Shown here piece by piece: positions 21,630 to 31,700 of a stretch of 64,000 nucleotides of DNA. Position 1 is the stretch's first letter; the number at the start of each line of letters is the position of its first letter. The notes under the pieces were generated by a model. The model worked only from the letters and a program-made list of their open reading frames with translations. It ran no database searches and had not been told where the DNA came from. Made by a program: the position numbers and the translations under genes. The DNA comes from Halichondria panicea (lineage: Eukaryota > Porifera > Demospongiae > Suberitida > Halichondriidae), in NCBI RefSeq assembly GCF_963675165.1, contig NC_087390.1, positions 4,659,301 through 4,723,300 on the forward strand, read 5' to 3'.

Positions 21630-24600
21630 TCAAAGTAAAGCTTCAATGACTGTGTATGTGGGCTGTGGGCGATTATTGGCTGGAGGAGAGGGAGGGGCTT
21701 GTTTATAGTCATCGTCTGTGATAGGGGCTAGTATGTCCAGATAAGGTTCTCTCAACTGGTCGAGCTTCGTGGCTGGTCTGACAATGGGTGGAGTGATGTA
21801 GCGATCAGGGTGTGGCTCCATTCGGGCTCCATCAGTGTATGGTGTAGCGTTAACGACCCTCTGATGATTATATTCAAATAATTCCTCTTCAGTGATCTCC
21901 TTATTATTCTTGTTTTTATTATGTTGTGCAATTTTCACGTCTTGTATTTTATTGAAAGCATTCACTAGTTGTGTAATTTTCCTGCATACTTCTGTACGAT
22001 CTTTCAGTAGGTAGATGCAGATGTGATAGCTAGCAGTTCCTGTAACGATAGTTAGCGCTAACACCATGGAAACTGTGGCTAATATAGTATGTGGGGGTGG
22101 GGGTGCTTGTGCTTTATCTTGGTCGGGCTTTGCAATGTTAAAATTGGATATTCCATAAGCTAGAATGGCAACATTCAGCCATGTTTTGGTTGTCTTCATT
22201 ATGAACTTGTGAAAGTGGTAGTAGACGATCACCACAAACAAAATGAAAGCTACTGCCATGCAAACATTGGCTAGTGTACGTTGTTCTTCACCATCATTGC
22301 CAATATAGGATGTGCCGTATGATAGAAATATGAGAGTTAGCAGGAAAAATGTTTCCAAGCAGTCCATGATCCAATTCTTGTAAACTGGATTGAGCACTAG
22401 TTTAAGAAAGATAAGCACGTGTGCAATACATCCGGCTGAAATAATAGGGGTGAATTTGTCTGTAGGCATGGCCGCAATCACATTCTGAAAGATGAGAGCA
22501 AAGAGGAGGAGTCCCATCCAGTAGCGATGTTTGGGAGTGAATGGAGCATGGTATACATCCATAAAACCAGTGTATATTGTGTTCTTGGTCCATTTCATGA
22601 TCTTCAGTTTAGAACAGAGAGGAAACCATTGTCCAAAGAGAAGTAGCACAGTGAACAGTCCACCTACAATGAGGATAACGGCAGTAGCAACGAAATGAAA
22701 GACGATAGTGTAATGTTGCACATTACCGTCATACAACCAAACTGTTTCATTTCTGCCATCAGGATATTGAATAACAGCGTACTGCAATACAGCGATGATC
22801 ATTCTTAGAAGCTTGGAGTAGGAGAGTAGGATAAGTGTGCATAAAACAGCAACTGGGTTTCTGTTGGAGAGCAATTTCGAGAATCTACTGGAGTACTTGC
22901 AAAGAATAATTATGATAAATATCAGAAGATATATGTAAACGGGGAAAACAAGTTGTAGTGACACCTTTTCTTGAGAATTCATTCCATTAAAAAAGCAAGT
23001 TTCGATACCCACGTCAAGATTCACCCACGAAGTAAAAACAGTTAGAAAGTTTGGGGTGATGAATGGAAGAAATATCTCCTTACTTGTTGCTAGCATGTTT
23101 GTGAAGAAAATGAGACCATGAAATGATCCAGTTGCTATGGTGATGTTGAATACAAGCAGGAATATTACTAGTGCAATGCCTGCAAGAGAAAATGGAATTA
23201 TGAGGAAAAGAAAAGTATTCGGGCATTCTTTGCATATCGAGGTGGCCAGCACAAGACTTAGTCCCTCTAAACATTCTCCACACAATATACCACTTCGATT
23301 GTTGGCACACTGTTTGTCTATCTCGTTGAGACTGATTTTAATTGGTGTCTCTTTACAATAGTTAAATGGACAATCATGAATAATGTAGGGTGTTCCATTT
23401 GTGTTATTATCATCGATTCCAATCCACACGTTTGCTTGCAATTCTATTGTTCCGTTTTCCAAATTGCAATTTCCAATATACTGTTTTAACTCTGAATCAC
23501 AGTCACAGCTACAATTGGTTGGGGAATCAGATTTTTGGAATCCAATGGGACATTCGCAGGGCTGAAAAGTGACGTTGATTGTTCGTTTTGATATTCCCAT
23601 ATTCGTACATGGACCATCAGCATAGAGCTCCACTAGGACTGAGCTGGCATTGGAGAGAACATTGTACTTCAATTTTGAGCATCCTTTAGCAATGTCTCGA
23701 ACTGCCTGTTCCTCACCAAGGCGACCGCTAGACACTGTACTGTGTATAGTTGCATGTATTGGTGTTCCCAGTTGGTCAATGGCCTGAACATTCACTACAA
23801 AAGTTTGACCTCTTCTTGTGGATACAGTGAGCGAGTGAGTTTCTTCACTATGATCACAAAATTTGATTTGAACTGGTCGAGACGATATGGACATGTTCCT
23901 TTGTCTTGTTGATACAGTGTCCTGAAAGTATTTTAAACCACTCAAAATGTCAGGAGATGATTGGTGTTCTATGCATCTGTCCAGCAAACCACCGTAGAGG
24001 TCATTTCCTGACTCCATTGCAATGTTATTAGAGAATAAGGTTTTGTTGTAGTTAGAACTCTTGTTGGCCTCTCTTTTGTAATGGGTCCGAATAAAGCACA
24101 AGTTTGTAGGGTTGTCTATTTCTGTAGCAGCTTCACAAATATCACTATTAGCGGTGTCATCATCTACGTATATTCCTCCCCCATAATCAGCTTTGTTGTG
24201 TGATAATTCCAACTTGGTTTTAGTACAGTTACGTGTTGAGCACGCTTCAAAAATGATATCTGTGTTATGTTCTAGGTACAGTCCACCACCATTTGCCATT
24301 GCTTTATTTGCCTCTATTTTGAGATGGCAGAATGCAATTTGAATAGATGAAGCTGTAGCGAAAATTCCTCCACCATTTCGATCTGCTTTATTGTTTGAAA
24401 TTAATCCTTCTCCTCCCTGTAAAAATTTAATATTGCTTATCAAAGTTGAATAAATTCCACCGCCGTCATGTGCTGTATTGTGTAACACCTTCAATAAGGT
24501 ATGTACGTTTAGTGTGCTTTCTCTTAAATATATTCCTCCTCCGGACTTTGCTTTATTGTTGAAGATTACTATGCCTTCAGTACGGTTGATGTCACTGTGG

Positions 24601-27203
24601 TTTCCATGAATTTTCATAGCAACTGTTGAGATTGTTAAATAGATAGCACCACCTTGGGAGTTTGCAGTATTATTTTGTATGTTTGTATTGCAGCAATAAA
24701 CCGTATTGCCTGTATTGCCTGTATTAATGAAAATCGCTCCACCGTGCTTTGCACTGTTGTTTGTTAAATTGGTGTTCATAAATTGCACATCACCTGATCC
24801 TTCACGAATATCTATCGCTCCACCATCAGAGAGAGCAGTGTTGTCAGATATAGTGCAGTTGTAGAGGTACAACTGATTTGCTGAAGTAATAATCGCACCA
24901 CCATTTCTTGCATTGTTCTTTTTTAACATAACAGTCTGGAGGTGTGCATCTCCTGAAGTGATAGCAATTGCTCCGCCATTAGATTCTGCACTGTTGTTAG
25001 TCAAGATGGTGTACATCATATTGAGTGAACGTCCAGAGCTAGTAATTGCTCCGCCAATTATCGCATAGTTGTTTGCTAAGAGAATGCTGGAGAGGTGGAC
25101 TTTCGCACTTTTCATATTAATGGCTCCACCGCTGGAAGCACTGTTTCTTGCCAAGTCTGAGTTGATTAGAAAAGTATCTCCACCGGTAATATCAATTGCT
25201 CCACCATCCGAATCAGCTCTGTTGCTTGTCAGATTCGTATCGGTTATATTCAACGATCCCGAACTAAAGATTGCTCCACCAGTTCTGGCACGGTTGTGAG
25301 CTAATTGCAAATTTAAAAGATTCACAGTTTTTGTTTCAGCAAAAAAAATGGCTCCACCATCAGAAACAGCACTGTTGTTGGATAACTCTGTAGCAGAAAT
25401 GTATACATCACAAAGTCTTGCGTGAATGGCTCCACCGTCAGTGGCTCTGTTGTTCATGAATGAAGATTGGGTGATATGAAGAATGTCTCCTTCAAAATGA
25501 ATGGCACCACCTTCATCAGCTCTGTTTGTTAACTGTGTTGTGTTGAAGATGTGCAGTCTACCGAATCTCATCATTAACGCTCCACCTTGTCTTGCACTGT
25601 TGTTTGTTAGCTCACTGTGTGATACATTCACATCTCCCTCGAAAGAATGGATTGCTCCACCATTTCTACCAGCATTGTTGTTTGTTAGCTCACTGTGTGA
25701 TACGATAACATCACCCTCGTAAGAACAGATTGCTCCACCATCATCACCAGCATTGTTGTTTGTTAGCTCACTGTGTGATACAATAACATCACCCTCGTAA
25801 GAACAGATTGCTCCACCATAAGTACCAGCACGGTTGTTTGTTAGCTCACTGTGTGATACGATAACATCTCCCTTATTAGAATAGATTGCTCCACCATCAA
25901 AACCAGCATCGTTGTTTGTTAACTCACTGTTGTGTGATACGATAACATCACCCTTGTAAGAATAGATCGCTCCACCGCAATAATAAGCATTGTTGTTTGT
26001 TAGCTCACTGTGTGATACATTCACACCTCCCTCTTTAGAATAGATCGCTCCACCATCAACATCAGCATTGTTGTTTGTTACTTTACAGTGTGATACGATT
26101 ACATCACCCTCGTAAGAAGAGATTGCTCCACCATTTTCACCAGCATTGTTGTTTGTTAGCTCACTGTGTGATACATTCACATTACCGGACCACGAAAATA
26201 TTGCTCCACCATTGTCTGATTCATGACTGCCATTGTTGTTATTTGCTAGTTTACTGTAAGATAAAGATGTGCTTCCCGAGTAAATGTGAATGGCTCCACC
26301 CACATTTTTTGTGAAGTTGGTGTTAGAAATAGTGACAACACCTGAGTGTATGTATAGTGCTCCGTCAAATTGAGCAATTTTAGAGAAAACAGTGTCGTAG
26401 GAATAATCGTAGGAATAATCGTAGGAATAAAAATCGTTGCCCAAATTAGAGTATGTTATCCTATTCAATGCTGTGTTGTTTATAAACTGTGTACTAGTAA
26501 TACTAGCAATGCCTGACTCCACAGTAATCGCTCCACCTAGCAAGTTGGTGAAATGGCTATCTTCAACACAAACAACATCTGATTGTATATTGAGTGCTCT
26601 ACCAGTGTTAGTGTCGAATATGACGCTCCTTATCTCTAAATTGTGTGTTTGTGTGATGTTAAAAATGCCTGATGTATTGCTCTTAAGATGATCAAAACCA
26701 GTGATGTGACAATCGGCTAATAAAGCATTATCAACATTAGAGACTTTCAATCCACGCTGGAAGGTTATTGGCTTGTTTGACAATTCCTGAATCAAACACA
26801 AATGTTCAATGTTCAACTCTCCAATTCTCGATATCTCAATCCTACTTCTCCCAACAAAACTAATCACTGAATCATTCTGACCTGTTATTTGAATATTCAT
26901 ATTCTCTAATGAAAAAACTCTGTCAAGTTTGTGCTGACCAGTTATTTGAATATTGCTGATATTCTCCAATGAAAGAACCCTGTCAAGCTTGTGCTGACCA
27001 GGTGAGAGTGTGAGAGTGAGATTGTCTACTCCAACAAATAAGTTTGTGTCAGTGAGCTGCTCTAGAGTGAAGCATGTGTTGTTTTGATAACCTTGGCACA
27101 AATCAGTGGAATTAATCGGCACAATGTAGTAGTGTTCACAACTAGAGATTGTAACCAGGGACAAGAACATCACTGTCCTGAGAATGGAAGAAATCTTCCT
27201 CAT
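21630..27203 (-). CDS. Beta-helix (PMP-repeat) multi-pass membrane protein, intronless
   Basis: One uninterrupted frame encodes 1857 residues from the methionine at 27203. That start is preferred over an in-frame ATG 56 codons upstream because a signal peptide follows directly (hydrophobic [15 protein letters not shown]). Residues about 220-1015 are a right-handed beta-helix built of GGAI units like those of chlamydial PMP-type proteins. Residues 311-541 contain near-identical 24-residue tandem units with [12 protein letters not shown] cysteine-rich stalk follows (about 1214-1324), then nine or ten hydrophobic segments (about 1329-1710) and a cytoplasmic tail ending in a proline-rich stretch. 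It is probably a cell-surface receptor or channel-like protein. Its function is unknown. A truncated copy lies at 49740-53092. Confidence 0.85.
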   Translation of the reverse strand: MRKISSILRTVMFLSLVTISSCEHYYIVPINSTDLCQGYQNNTCFTLEQLTDTNLFVGVDNLTLTLSPGQHKLDRVLSLENISNIQITGQHKLDRVFSLENMNIQITGQNDSVISFVGRSRIEISRIGELNIEHLCLIQELSNKPITFQRGLKVSNVDNALLADCHITGFDHLKSNTSGIFNITQTHNLEIRSVIFDTNTGRALNIQSDVVCVEDSHFTNLLGGAITVESGIASITSTQFINNTALNRITYSNLGNDFYSYDYSYDYSYDTVFSKIAQFDGALYIHSGVVTISNTNFTKNVGGAIHIYSGSTSLSYSKLANNNNGSHESDNGGAIFSWSGNVNVSHSELTNNNAGENGGAISSYEGDVIVSHCKVTNNNADVDGGAIYSKEGGVNVSHSELTNNNAYYCGGAIYSYKGDVIVSHNSELTNNDAGFDGGAIYSNKGDVIVSHSELTNNRAGTYGGAICSYEGDVIVSHSELTNNNAGDDGGAICSYEGDVIVSHSELTNNNAGRNGGAIHSFEGDVNVSHSELTNNSARQGGALMMRFGRLHIFNTTQLTNRADEGGAIHFEGDILHITQSSFMNNRATDGGAIHARLCDVYISATELSNNSAVSDGGAIFFAETKTVNLLNLQLAHNRARTGGAIFSSGSLNITDTNLTSNRADSDGGAIDITGGDTFLINSDLARNSASSGGAINMKSAKVHLSSILLANNYAIIGGAITSSGRSLNMMYTILTNNSAESNGGAIAITSGDAHLQTVMLKKNNARNGGAIITSANQLYLYNCTISDNTALSDGGAIDIREGSGDVQFMNTNLTNNSAKHGGAIFINTGNTGNTVYCCNTNIQNNTANSQGGAIYLTISTVAMKIHGNHSDINRTEGIVIFNNKAKSGGGIYLRESTLNVHTLLKVLHNTAHDGGGIYSTLISNIKFLQGGEGLISNNKADRNGGGIFATASSIQIAFCHLKIEANKAMANGGGLYLEHNTDIIFEACSTRNCTKTKLELSHNKADYGGGIYVDDDTANSDICEAATEIDNPTNLCFIRTHYKREANKSSNYNKTLFSNNIAMESGNDLYGGLLDRCIEHQSSPDILSGLKYFQDTVSTRQRNMSISSRPVQIKFCDHSEETHSLTVSTRRGQTFVVNVQAIDQLGTPIHATIHSTVSSGRLGEEQAVRDIAKGCSKLKYNVLSNASSVLVELYADGPCTNMGISKRTINVTFQPCECPIGFQKSDSPTNCSCDCDSELKQYIGNCNLENGTIELQANVWIGIDDNNTNGTPYIIHDCPFNYCKETPIKISLNEIDKQCANNRSGILCGECLEGLSLVLATSICKECPNTFLFLIIPFSLAGIALVIFLLVFNITIATGSFHGLIFFTNMLATSKEIFLPFITPNFLTVFTSWVNLDVGIETCFFNGMNSQEKVSLQLVFPVYIYLLIFIIIILCKYSSRFSKLLSNRNPVAVLCTLILLSYSKLLRMIIAVLQYAVIQYPDGRNETVWLYDGNVQHYTIVFHFVATAVILIVGGLFTVLLLFGQWFPLCSKLKIMKWTKNTIYTGFMDVYHAPFTPKHRYWMGLLLFALIFQNVIAAMPTDKFTPIISAGCIAHVLIFLKLVLNPVYKNWIMDCLETFFLLTLIFLSYGTSYIGNDGEEQRTLANVCMAVAFILFVVIVYYHFHKFIMKTTKTWLNVAILAYGISNFNIAKPDQDKAQAPPPPHTILATVSMVLALTIVTGTASYHICIYLLKDRTEVCRKITQLVNAFNKIQDVKIAQHNKNKNNKEITEEELFEYNHQRVVNATPYTDGARMEPHPDRYITPPIVRPATKLDQLREPYLDILAPITDDDYKQAPPSPPANNRPQPTYTVIEALL

Positions 27204-27959
27204 ACTCAGCATGTAGACTCTATAATTGATCTTTGGTTTGCTTGTGTTTTTTCTGTTTCCACTGCACACTCTTGTAAGTGTTGAATTCTGGTTAAAAAAC
27301 ATTTTATATACTGTGAGTGACTGCATGGGTAAGATTAAGGGTGTATACAGAGAAGAGGGCATGCAACTCACTATGTACCGTACATACTCATCTAGCCTCG
27401 AGACCAGGCCGATTAAAATACGGCCTGGTCTCTATTGCATGGGTGATAGTGCACATGTGCAAACTGAGTCACCCAGAATCTGGGTGACTCGTATACAGTT
27501 CATTTAGTCTAGAGAGTAGATTACCACAAATGTGTGAGTAGTTGTACTTAAATGTAAATATCTTTTGATTGGAGCATTTCTAAGAAATGGTGTTGATACC
27601 CGTGTGTAGATGAATGACTGAACTACAACATATCCAAAAATGCTTCCATGGAAATATAAGGTGGTGGGTTTGTGGTGATTAATAGAACAATAGCAAATTG
27701 TTATAGTGGGTAATCGGTTACAGTAATCTTGTACAGCTAAGGTCCTAGACTTCATCACATAATTGTTCAATGGTTTAAGTATCCTGGCCATCCCTTTATG
27801 GGTGTTACAAATGTTCACAGTGTTTATAATTCATGATTTACTGGTTTTCAGGTACACTTTTGGTTGAGTAATAACTTTTGAAGCTTAGCTTTCAAATTTC
27901 TGTAGTAAGTTTACATATAAATGGGCTACATTTTGATACCAAGAACATCCTATATGTAC
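27204..27959. other. Upstream region of the beta-helix gene
   Basis: Holds the presumed 5' leader and promoter of the minus-strand gene. A 21-base stem (GAGACCAGGCCGATTAAAAT followed by its inverse, 27398-27442) belongs to the TAGCCTCGA small-palindrome family. CAGAATCTGGGTGACTC near 27475 also forms a small palindrome. No coding region seen. Confidence 0.4.
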
Positions 27960-27969
27960 GGTGGCCCAG

Positions 27970-28160
27970 AGAGTTCACAGAGTACGATTGACCTTCGCTA
28001 GTAGACAGTACGATTGACCTTCGCTAGTAGAGAGTTGACCGTCGCTAGTGGACAGTACGATTGACCTTCGCTAGTGGACAGTACGAAACCTTCGCTAGTG
28101 GAGAGTAAAGTGACCTTCGCTAGTGGGCAGTACGATTAACCTTCGCTAGTAGAGAGTATG
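27970..28160. repeat. Minisatellite, unit about 27 bp
   Basis: Seven to eight variant copies of a unit containing GACCTTCGCTAGTAGACAGT. Units differ in TAG/TGG and by small deletions. Confidence 0.85.
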
Positions 28161-28258
28161 ATTAAAGACAGAAGGTTAGCCGAGGTCAGAGTTTACTAAT
28201 TTCATTCAAGACGGGCGTGGCGTTACTAATTTTATGCCATTCTGCCAAGAAGCTGAGT

Positions 28259-28586
28259 AGATGGGCGTGGCCGTCCCCAGCCATAAAATGGGGGGACGGG
28301 TTTCAGCCCTATCTAGCATTCGTTCTGCTGCAGAAAATCATGTACCAATCAGATTGCAGACTGCTTACGTAATATATTTCAGCACCAATCAGATTGTATA
28401 GTTCTTACGTAATGCATTCCTTGGCTTCCCAGCCCCTCCCCTTCTCTGCAGCAAGCTGAGCTCTGTGGTTAGAGGTGCGGCTAATATTAACTATATTCAT
28501 AGTTAGTACGGGAACAGCAGAACAAATGCTAGATAACGCTGAAACCCGTCCCCCCATTTTATGGCTGGGGACGGGCACGCCCATCT
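28259..28586. mobile_element. Foldback MITE with about 80-bp arms and 11-bp duplication
   Basis: Starts AGATGGGCGTGGCCGTCCCC and ends with the inverse. The arms continue through CATAAAATGGGGGGACGGG to TTCTGCTG. AGAAGCTGAGT is present on both sides as a target duplication, in the 9-11 bp range of Mutator-like elements. Confidence 0.8.
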
Positions 28587-28880
28587 AGAAGCTGAGTGGA
28601 GTATTTAACCTAGTACCTAAATGTATTGTAGCCTCGATCCCTGGCTGCATGCACTTTTCTTAAGGCCTGTGAGGAGACTAGGAGTATTGTAGCCATGCTT
28701 ACGTAGGTATCCACTCAATTGTGTTGACAGGATTGTCTTTTTCAAATCAGAGGCACATACCTTTGCATTGCCTTTGGCTCTATTGAGGTGAGGGCTTATT
28801 CACCTTTGTTAATGTTGTACTACCGTATTAAAGTACGTACGCACTCTTGATTTGTAAGTATTAGTTATTGCCCAGCCAGA

Positions 28881-28979
28881 GTGCAACATGCCATATATTG
28901 CACTGGAGCAATATAATGCCCGAGGGCCGCAGGCCCCGAGGACATTATGTCATCCAGTGCAATATATGGCATGTTGCAC
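28881..28979. repeat. Foldback repeat with CGAGGGCCGCAGGCCCCGAG centre
   Basis: GTGCAACATGCCATATATTG returns in inverted form at 28950-28979. The centre is itself palindromic. Related words recur at 29243-29310. Confidence 0.75.
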
Positions 28980-30025
28980 GAGGGCGCCGGCAATAACTAA
29001 CTTGTTGCCCAATGACGTTAAACTCGTCTGACTGGTCATATAAATCGTAATAAAAGACATGTGTTTTGAAGGAATTTAGTGTATTCATTAGTTTTGCTGA
29101 ATTCCATAGTAAATTTTTTAGGTTTTCTTCCCACTAGTAGTTGTAAAGGTAGTAGCCTATAAAAGGGACCAACTGAGTATTGCGTGGGATGGTGGGGCAT
29201 AAGTCCCAAATGGATATCTCTTAAAGAAATCTACTGCATTTACACACAGTGCAATATATGGTAGCCATGGCAGTGATGCAACATGCCATATACTGAGCAC
29301 TGGATTGCTTTGATCTGCCCACTCACTGGGCAACAAATGGATATGGCGGTAGAACTCGTGCGCATCTTTGTTGTGTCAGAACAATTATGTTAGTTGTAAC
29401 TCTTTATTGAGAAACTCTATGATGATGGTGTAGTCAGTGGATCCCGTCGGACATTAATTAAACCCCCTCATCTGACAGTTCACTGTTTCTATCACCACAC
29501 ACCCTGCATGTATATAACCTTTACTTTTATAATTACAACTCTGTTATAATTAATTACAAATTTGCCTTCATGAGAACAAATTCTGTATTGTGTTCCGCAT
29601 TACATCGTTGCAACTATATACTTGTACGTCAAGAAATGATTCAGCACTGATACACGTACACATAGCATAGCAGTTATTTGCGGAGTCCTGAAGGGACAAT
29701 TATAAATAAAGAACTTCTTTTAGCTCAGGCTAAGTGGCTCATCATTACAATCGTACAACCATAGTCGAGTCGAGTCTACCCTAGCTACTGCACTGAATAC
29801 GGCCTTGAATCGAGGCTACCACTGCATTATCCTGGAAGGGCGGCTAATTCATGAGAGTATTGAGTCAATTCGCAAACTTTGACCTCGGCTAACCTTCTGT
29901 ATTTAACGCCACTAAAAAAGCGAGCTTGAACAGAACTAATTAACTTGGCACATGGGTTATTCCGAGCGAAGCGAGGTTCTAATCGTGTCACGTTGAGATT
30001 TTGGAGAGATTAAAAGTGGACGACG
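28980..30025. other. No gene seen
   Basis: Intergenic, with partial repeat copies near 29243-29310 and a TCGAGGCTA palindrome-family end near 29800. No supported coding frame. Confidence 0.4.
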
Positions 30026-30175
30026 ATGTCGGACACAATAGAACTAGTAGCTCTGGCTGCTGCAGACTGTAACGGTTCGACTTCAAAGTTGGAGGACGTG
30101 TTAGTGATTGTACTGAGGACATTTGAGCTCCATTCTACAGCTCAGAAGGCCCTTTTTCAAGGGTTCTGCTCATAA
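30026..30175 (+). CDS. Small open frame, 49 residues, possible first exon or stray ORF
   Basis: ATG at 30026 opens MSDTIELVALAAADCNGSTS and runs to TAA at 30173-30175. The composition is protein-like (acidic, leucine-rich). No family recognised and no splice partner found, so it may be chance. It directly precedes the cluster of MITEs at 30287-31266. Confidence 0.2.
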   Translation: MSDTIELVALAAADCNGSTSKLEDVLVIVLRTFELHSTAQKALFQGFCS

Positions 30176-30286
30176 GCTATACTTATAGATTGACGATTTG
30201 TGACATTTTGATCATTCTAGCTCCGCCTCTTCATGACACACCCAACATTAATGATCAGTGATGATTATGCGTAGCGAAGTTGCACC

Positions 30287-30405
30287 CAGAGGAGGTTGGT
30301 CACGATTGTTAATTAATCTTCTAGTAACCTCCAATTCCATGGAAAACTTGAGAGAAAGTAGCTATCCTAGCTAAGCCAAAAGGCTCTGGTGACCAACCTC
30401 CTCTG
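30287..30405. mobile_element. Mutator-like foldback MITE, copy 4, perfect 9-bp duplication
   Basis: CAGAGGAGGTTGGTCAC and its inverse at the ends. AGTTGCACC on both sides (30278-30286 and 30406-30414). Confidence 0.85.
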
Positions 30406-30414
30406 AGTTGCACC

Positions 30415-30465
30415 TAGCCTCGAATCCACGCCGATTAAAATTAAATCGGCGTGGATTCGAGGCTA
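30415..30465. mobile_element. 51-bp palindromic mini-element (TAGCCTCGA family)
   Basis: TAGCCTCGAATCCACGCCGA followed by its inverse, with a few central bases. AGTTGCACC flanks both sides (30406-30414, 30466-30474). Related ends occur near 5229, 27398, 31190, 42824-42875 and 58903. Confidence 0.8.
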
Positions 30466-30518
30466 AGTTGCACCCAAAGGAGGTACGACAGGCGCGGTGC
30501 AGCTCAAGCAATTAAGCC

Positions 30519-31105
30519 CAGAGGAGGGAGGACACGATTAACCTTAGCTCTAATTAGCTAATTATCGTGACTACATTCTTTGAACGATTCATCTTTTCTT
30601 TCTTTATAACCTCTACATATTGGACACAAGAGCTAGAGCAAAGTAAGCCTTTTCTCCTACTGGAGGTACTCCTATCTCTAAGATCCCTGTGAGAAGCATC
30701 CCAGGCACTCTGATCTTGTCTCTGTGAGAAGCACTCTTGATCCTGGAGACAGGATCCCTATGAGGAGCACCCCAGGCACTCCTGTCTCCAAGATCCCTGT
30801 GAGAAGCACCCCAGGCACTCCTGTCTCTGTGATAAAGCTGCAACATGGAATTGTTTGGTTCAGAGTGTCTCCAACATGAAGAACATCAATGACACTAACA
30901 GTCTCAGCTTCTAGCACCCCTTTATTTGTATGGTTTGCTCTGTGCCTGCAAGAATTGCCTGTCACTCATACTACAGTACTGTTCTGTGTGTCCCAATATG
31001 TAGAGGTTATAAAGAAAGAAAAGATGAATCGTTCAAAGAATGTAATTAAAAGGTCGCGATAATTAGCTAATTAGAGCTAAGGTTAATCGTGTCCTCCCTC
31101 CTCTG
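30519..31105. mobile_element. Nested foldback MITE (CAGAGGAGGGAGG), copy 6
   Basis: Arms of about 110 bp (CAGAGGAGGGAGGACACGAT inward to CTCTACATATTGG) are inverted copies. The flanks CAATTAAGCC and CAATTAGCC fit a target duplication in the outer element. Confidence 0.85.
30655..30840. repeat. Minisatellite in the loop of the nested foldback
   Basis: Units of the type AGATCCCTGTGAGAAGCACC followed by CCAGGCACTCCTGTCTC repeat about five times with variation. The open frames here are repeat by-products. Confidence 0.8.
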
Positions 31106-31269
31106 CAATTAGCCTTTGATTGAACAATAATTATCCGCCCACGCCCCGCCCACGTCGTATGTTTTTGCTGAGAATAATCAGAGGTAGCCTCGATTCCAGG
31201 CCGATTAAAACGAGGCTAAATCAAAGGCTAATTGCTTGAGCTGCACCGCGCCTGTCGGACCTCCTGAGT

Positions 31270-31700
31270 TGCACCCTAGTGTATCCCTAGTTTACAACTG
31301 CATGAAGTGATCCTGTACCAGGAACAATCTATGATAACAAGGTCACTAAAGTAGAAAGCTAGAATTGTAGCTCCTGCTGCTTAGCCGTGTATCTGTTAGC
31401 TGACTCTGGGACCGGGATCCTATATATACTCCATGCAGGACCTGGAGCCATACTTTTCTGAGACTCCAGGCTTCTTTGCTGTGATCCTAATCCACAGTAC
31501 ATATATATATCTGTAGTACCACTACCTGTTCTCAAATGTTTCAGCATGCCTCCAGTCTGGTTTAGTTTTATTTCTCCCGAGTTGCTGTGCTAGACAGTTA
31601 AGTCATACATGATAACAACATCACTACATGCACTGCATTATGTCACTCTTCTGGTTTCTTTATAATCATGTCACCAGCCGAGGGTTTGCACTTTAGTGCT
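31270..31700. repeat. Dispersed repeat, copy 1 (others at 36415-36770 and 43885-44245)
   Basis: Shared blocks include GAGACTCCAGGCTTCTTTGC, CAGCATGCCTCCAGTCTGG and a terminus TTTGCACTTTAGTGCTCTAG. The copy at 43885-44245 is inverted. The other terminus reads GAAGTGATCCCGTACCAGG. No coding capacity seen. Confidence 0.75.

Larger units (their letters stand above)
30475..31266. mobile_element. Mutator-like MITE, copy 5, carrying nested insertions
   Basis: Starts CAAAGGAGGTACGACAGGCG and ends with the matching inverse CGCGCCTGTCGGACCTCCTG. AGTTGCACC flanks both ends (30466-30474, 31267-31275). Apart from two inserts its interior equals the element at 17788-17932. The inserts are the foldback at 30519-31105 and a small TAGCCTCGA palindrome near 31188. 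Confidence 0.8.

Noticed and set aside
21630-27203. Bacterial (chlamydia-like) origin of the contig because of PMP repeats
   Set aside because: The same contig has spliced INTS3, a U2-like snRNA, an Eph-type ectodomain and eukaryotic transposons. The membrane part is not an autotransporter barrel.
27970-28160. CRISPR array
   Set aside because: Adjacent units of about 27 bp with no unique spacers, in animal nuclear DNA: an ordinary minisatellite.
30613-30965. Overlapping minus-strand frames with GVPGVLLTGILET repeats as a protein gene
   Set aside because: They are translations of a minisatellite inside a foldback loop and have no plausible start or domain.
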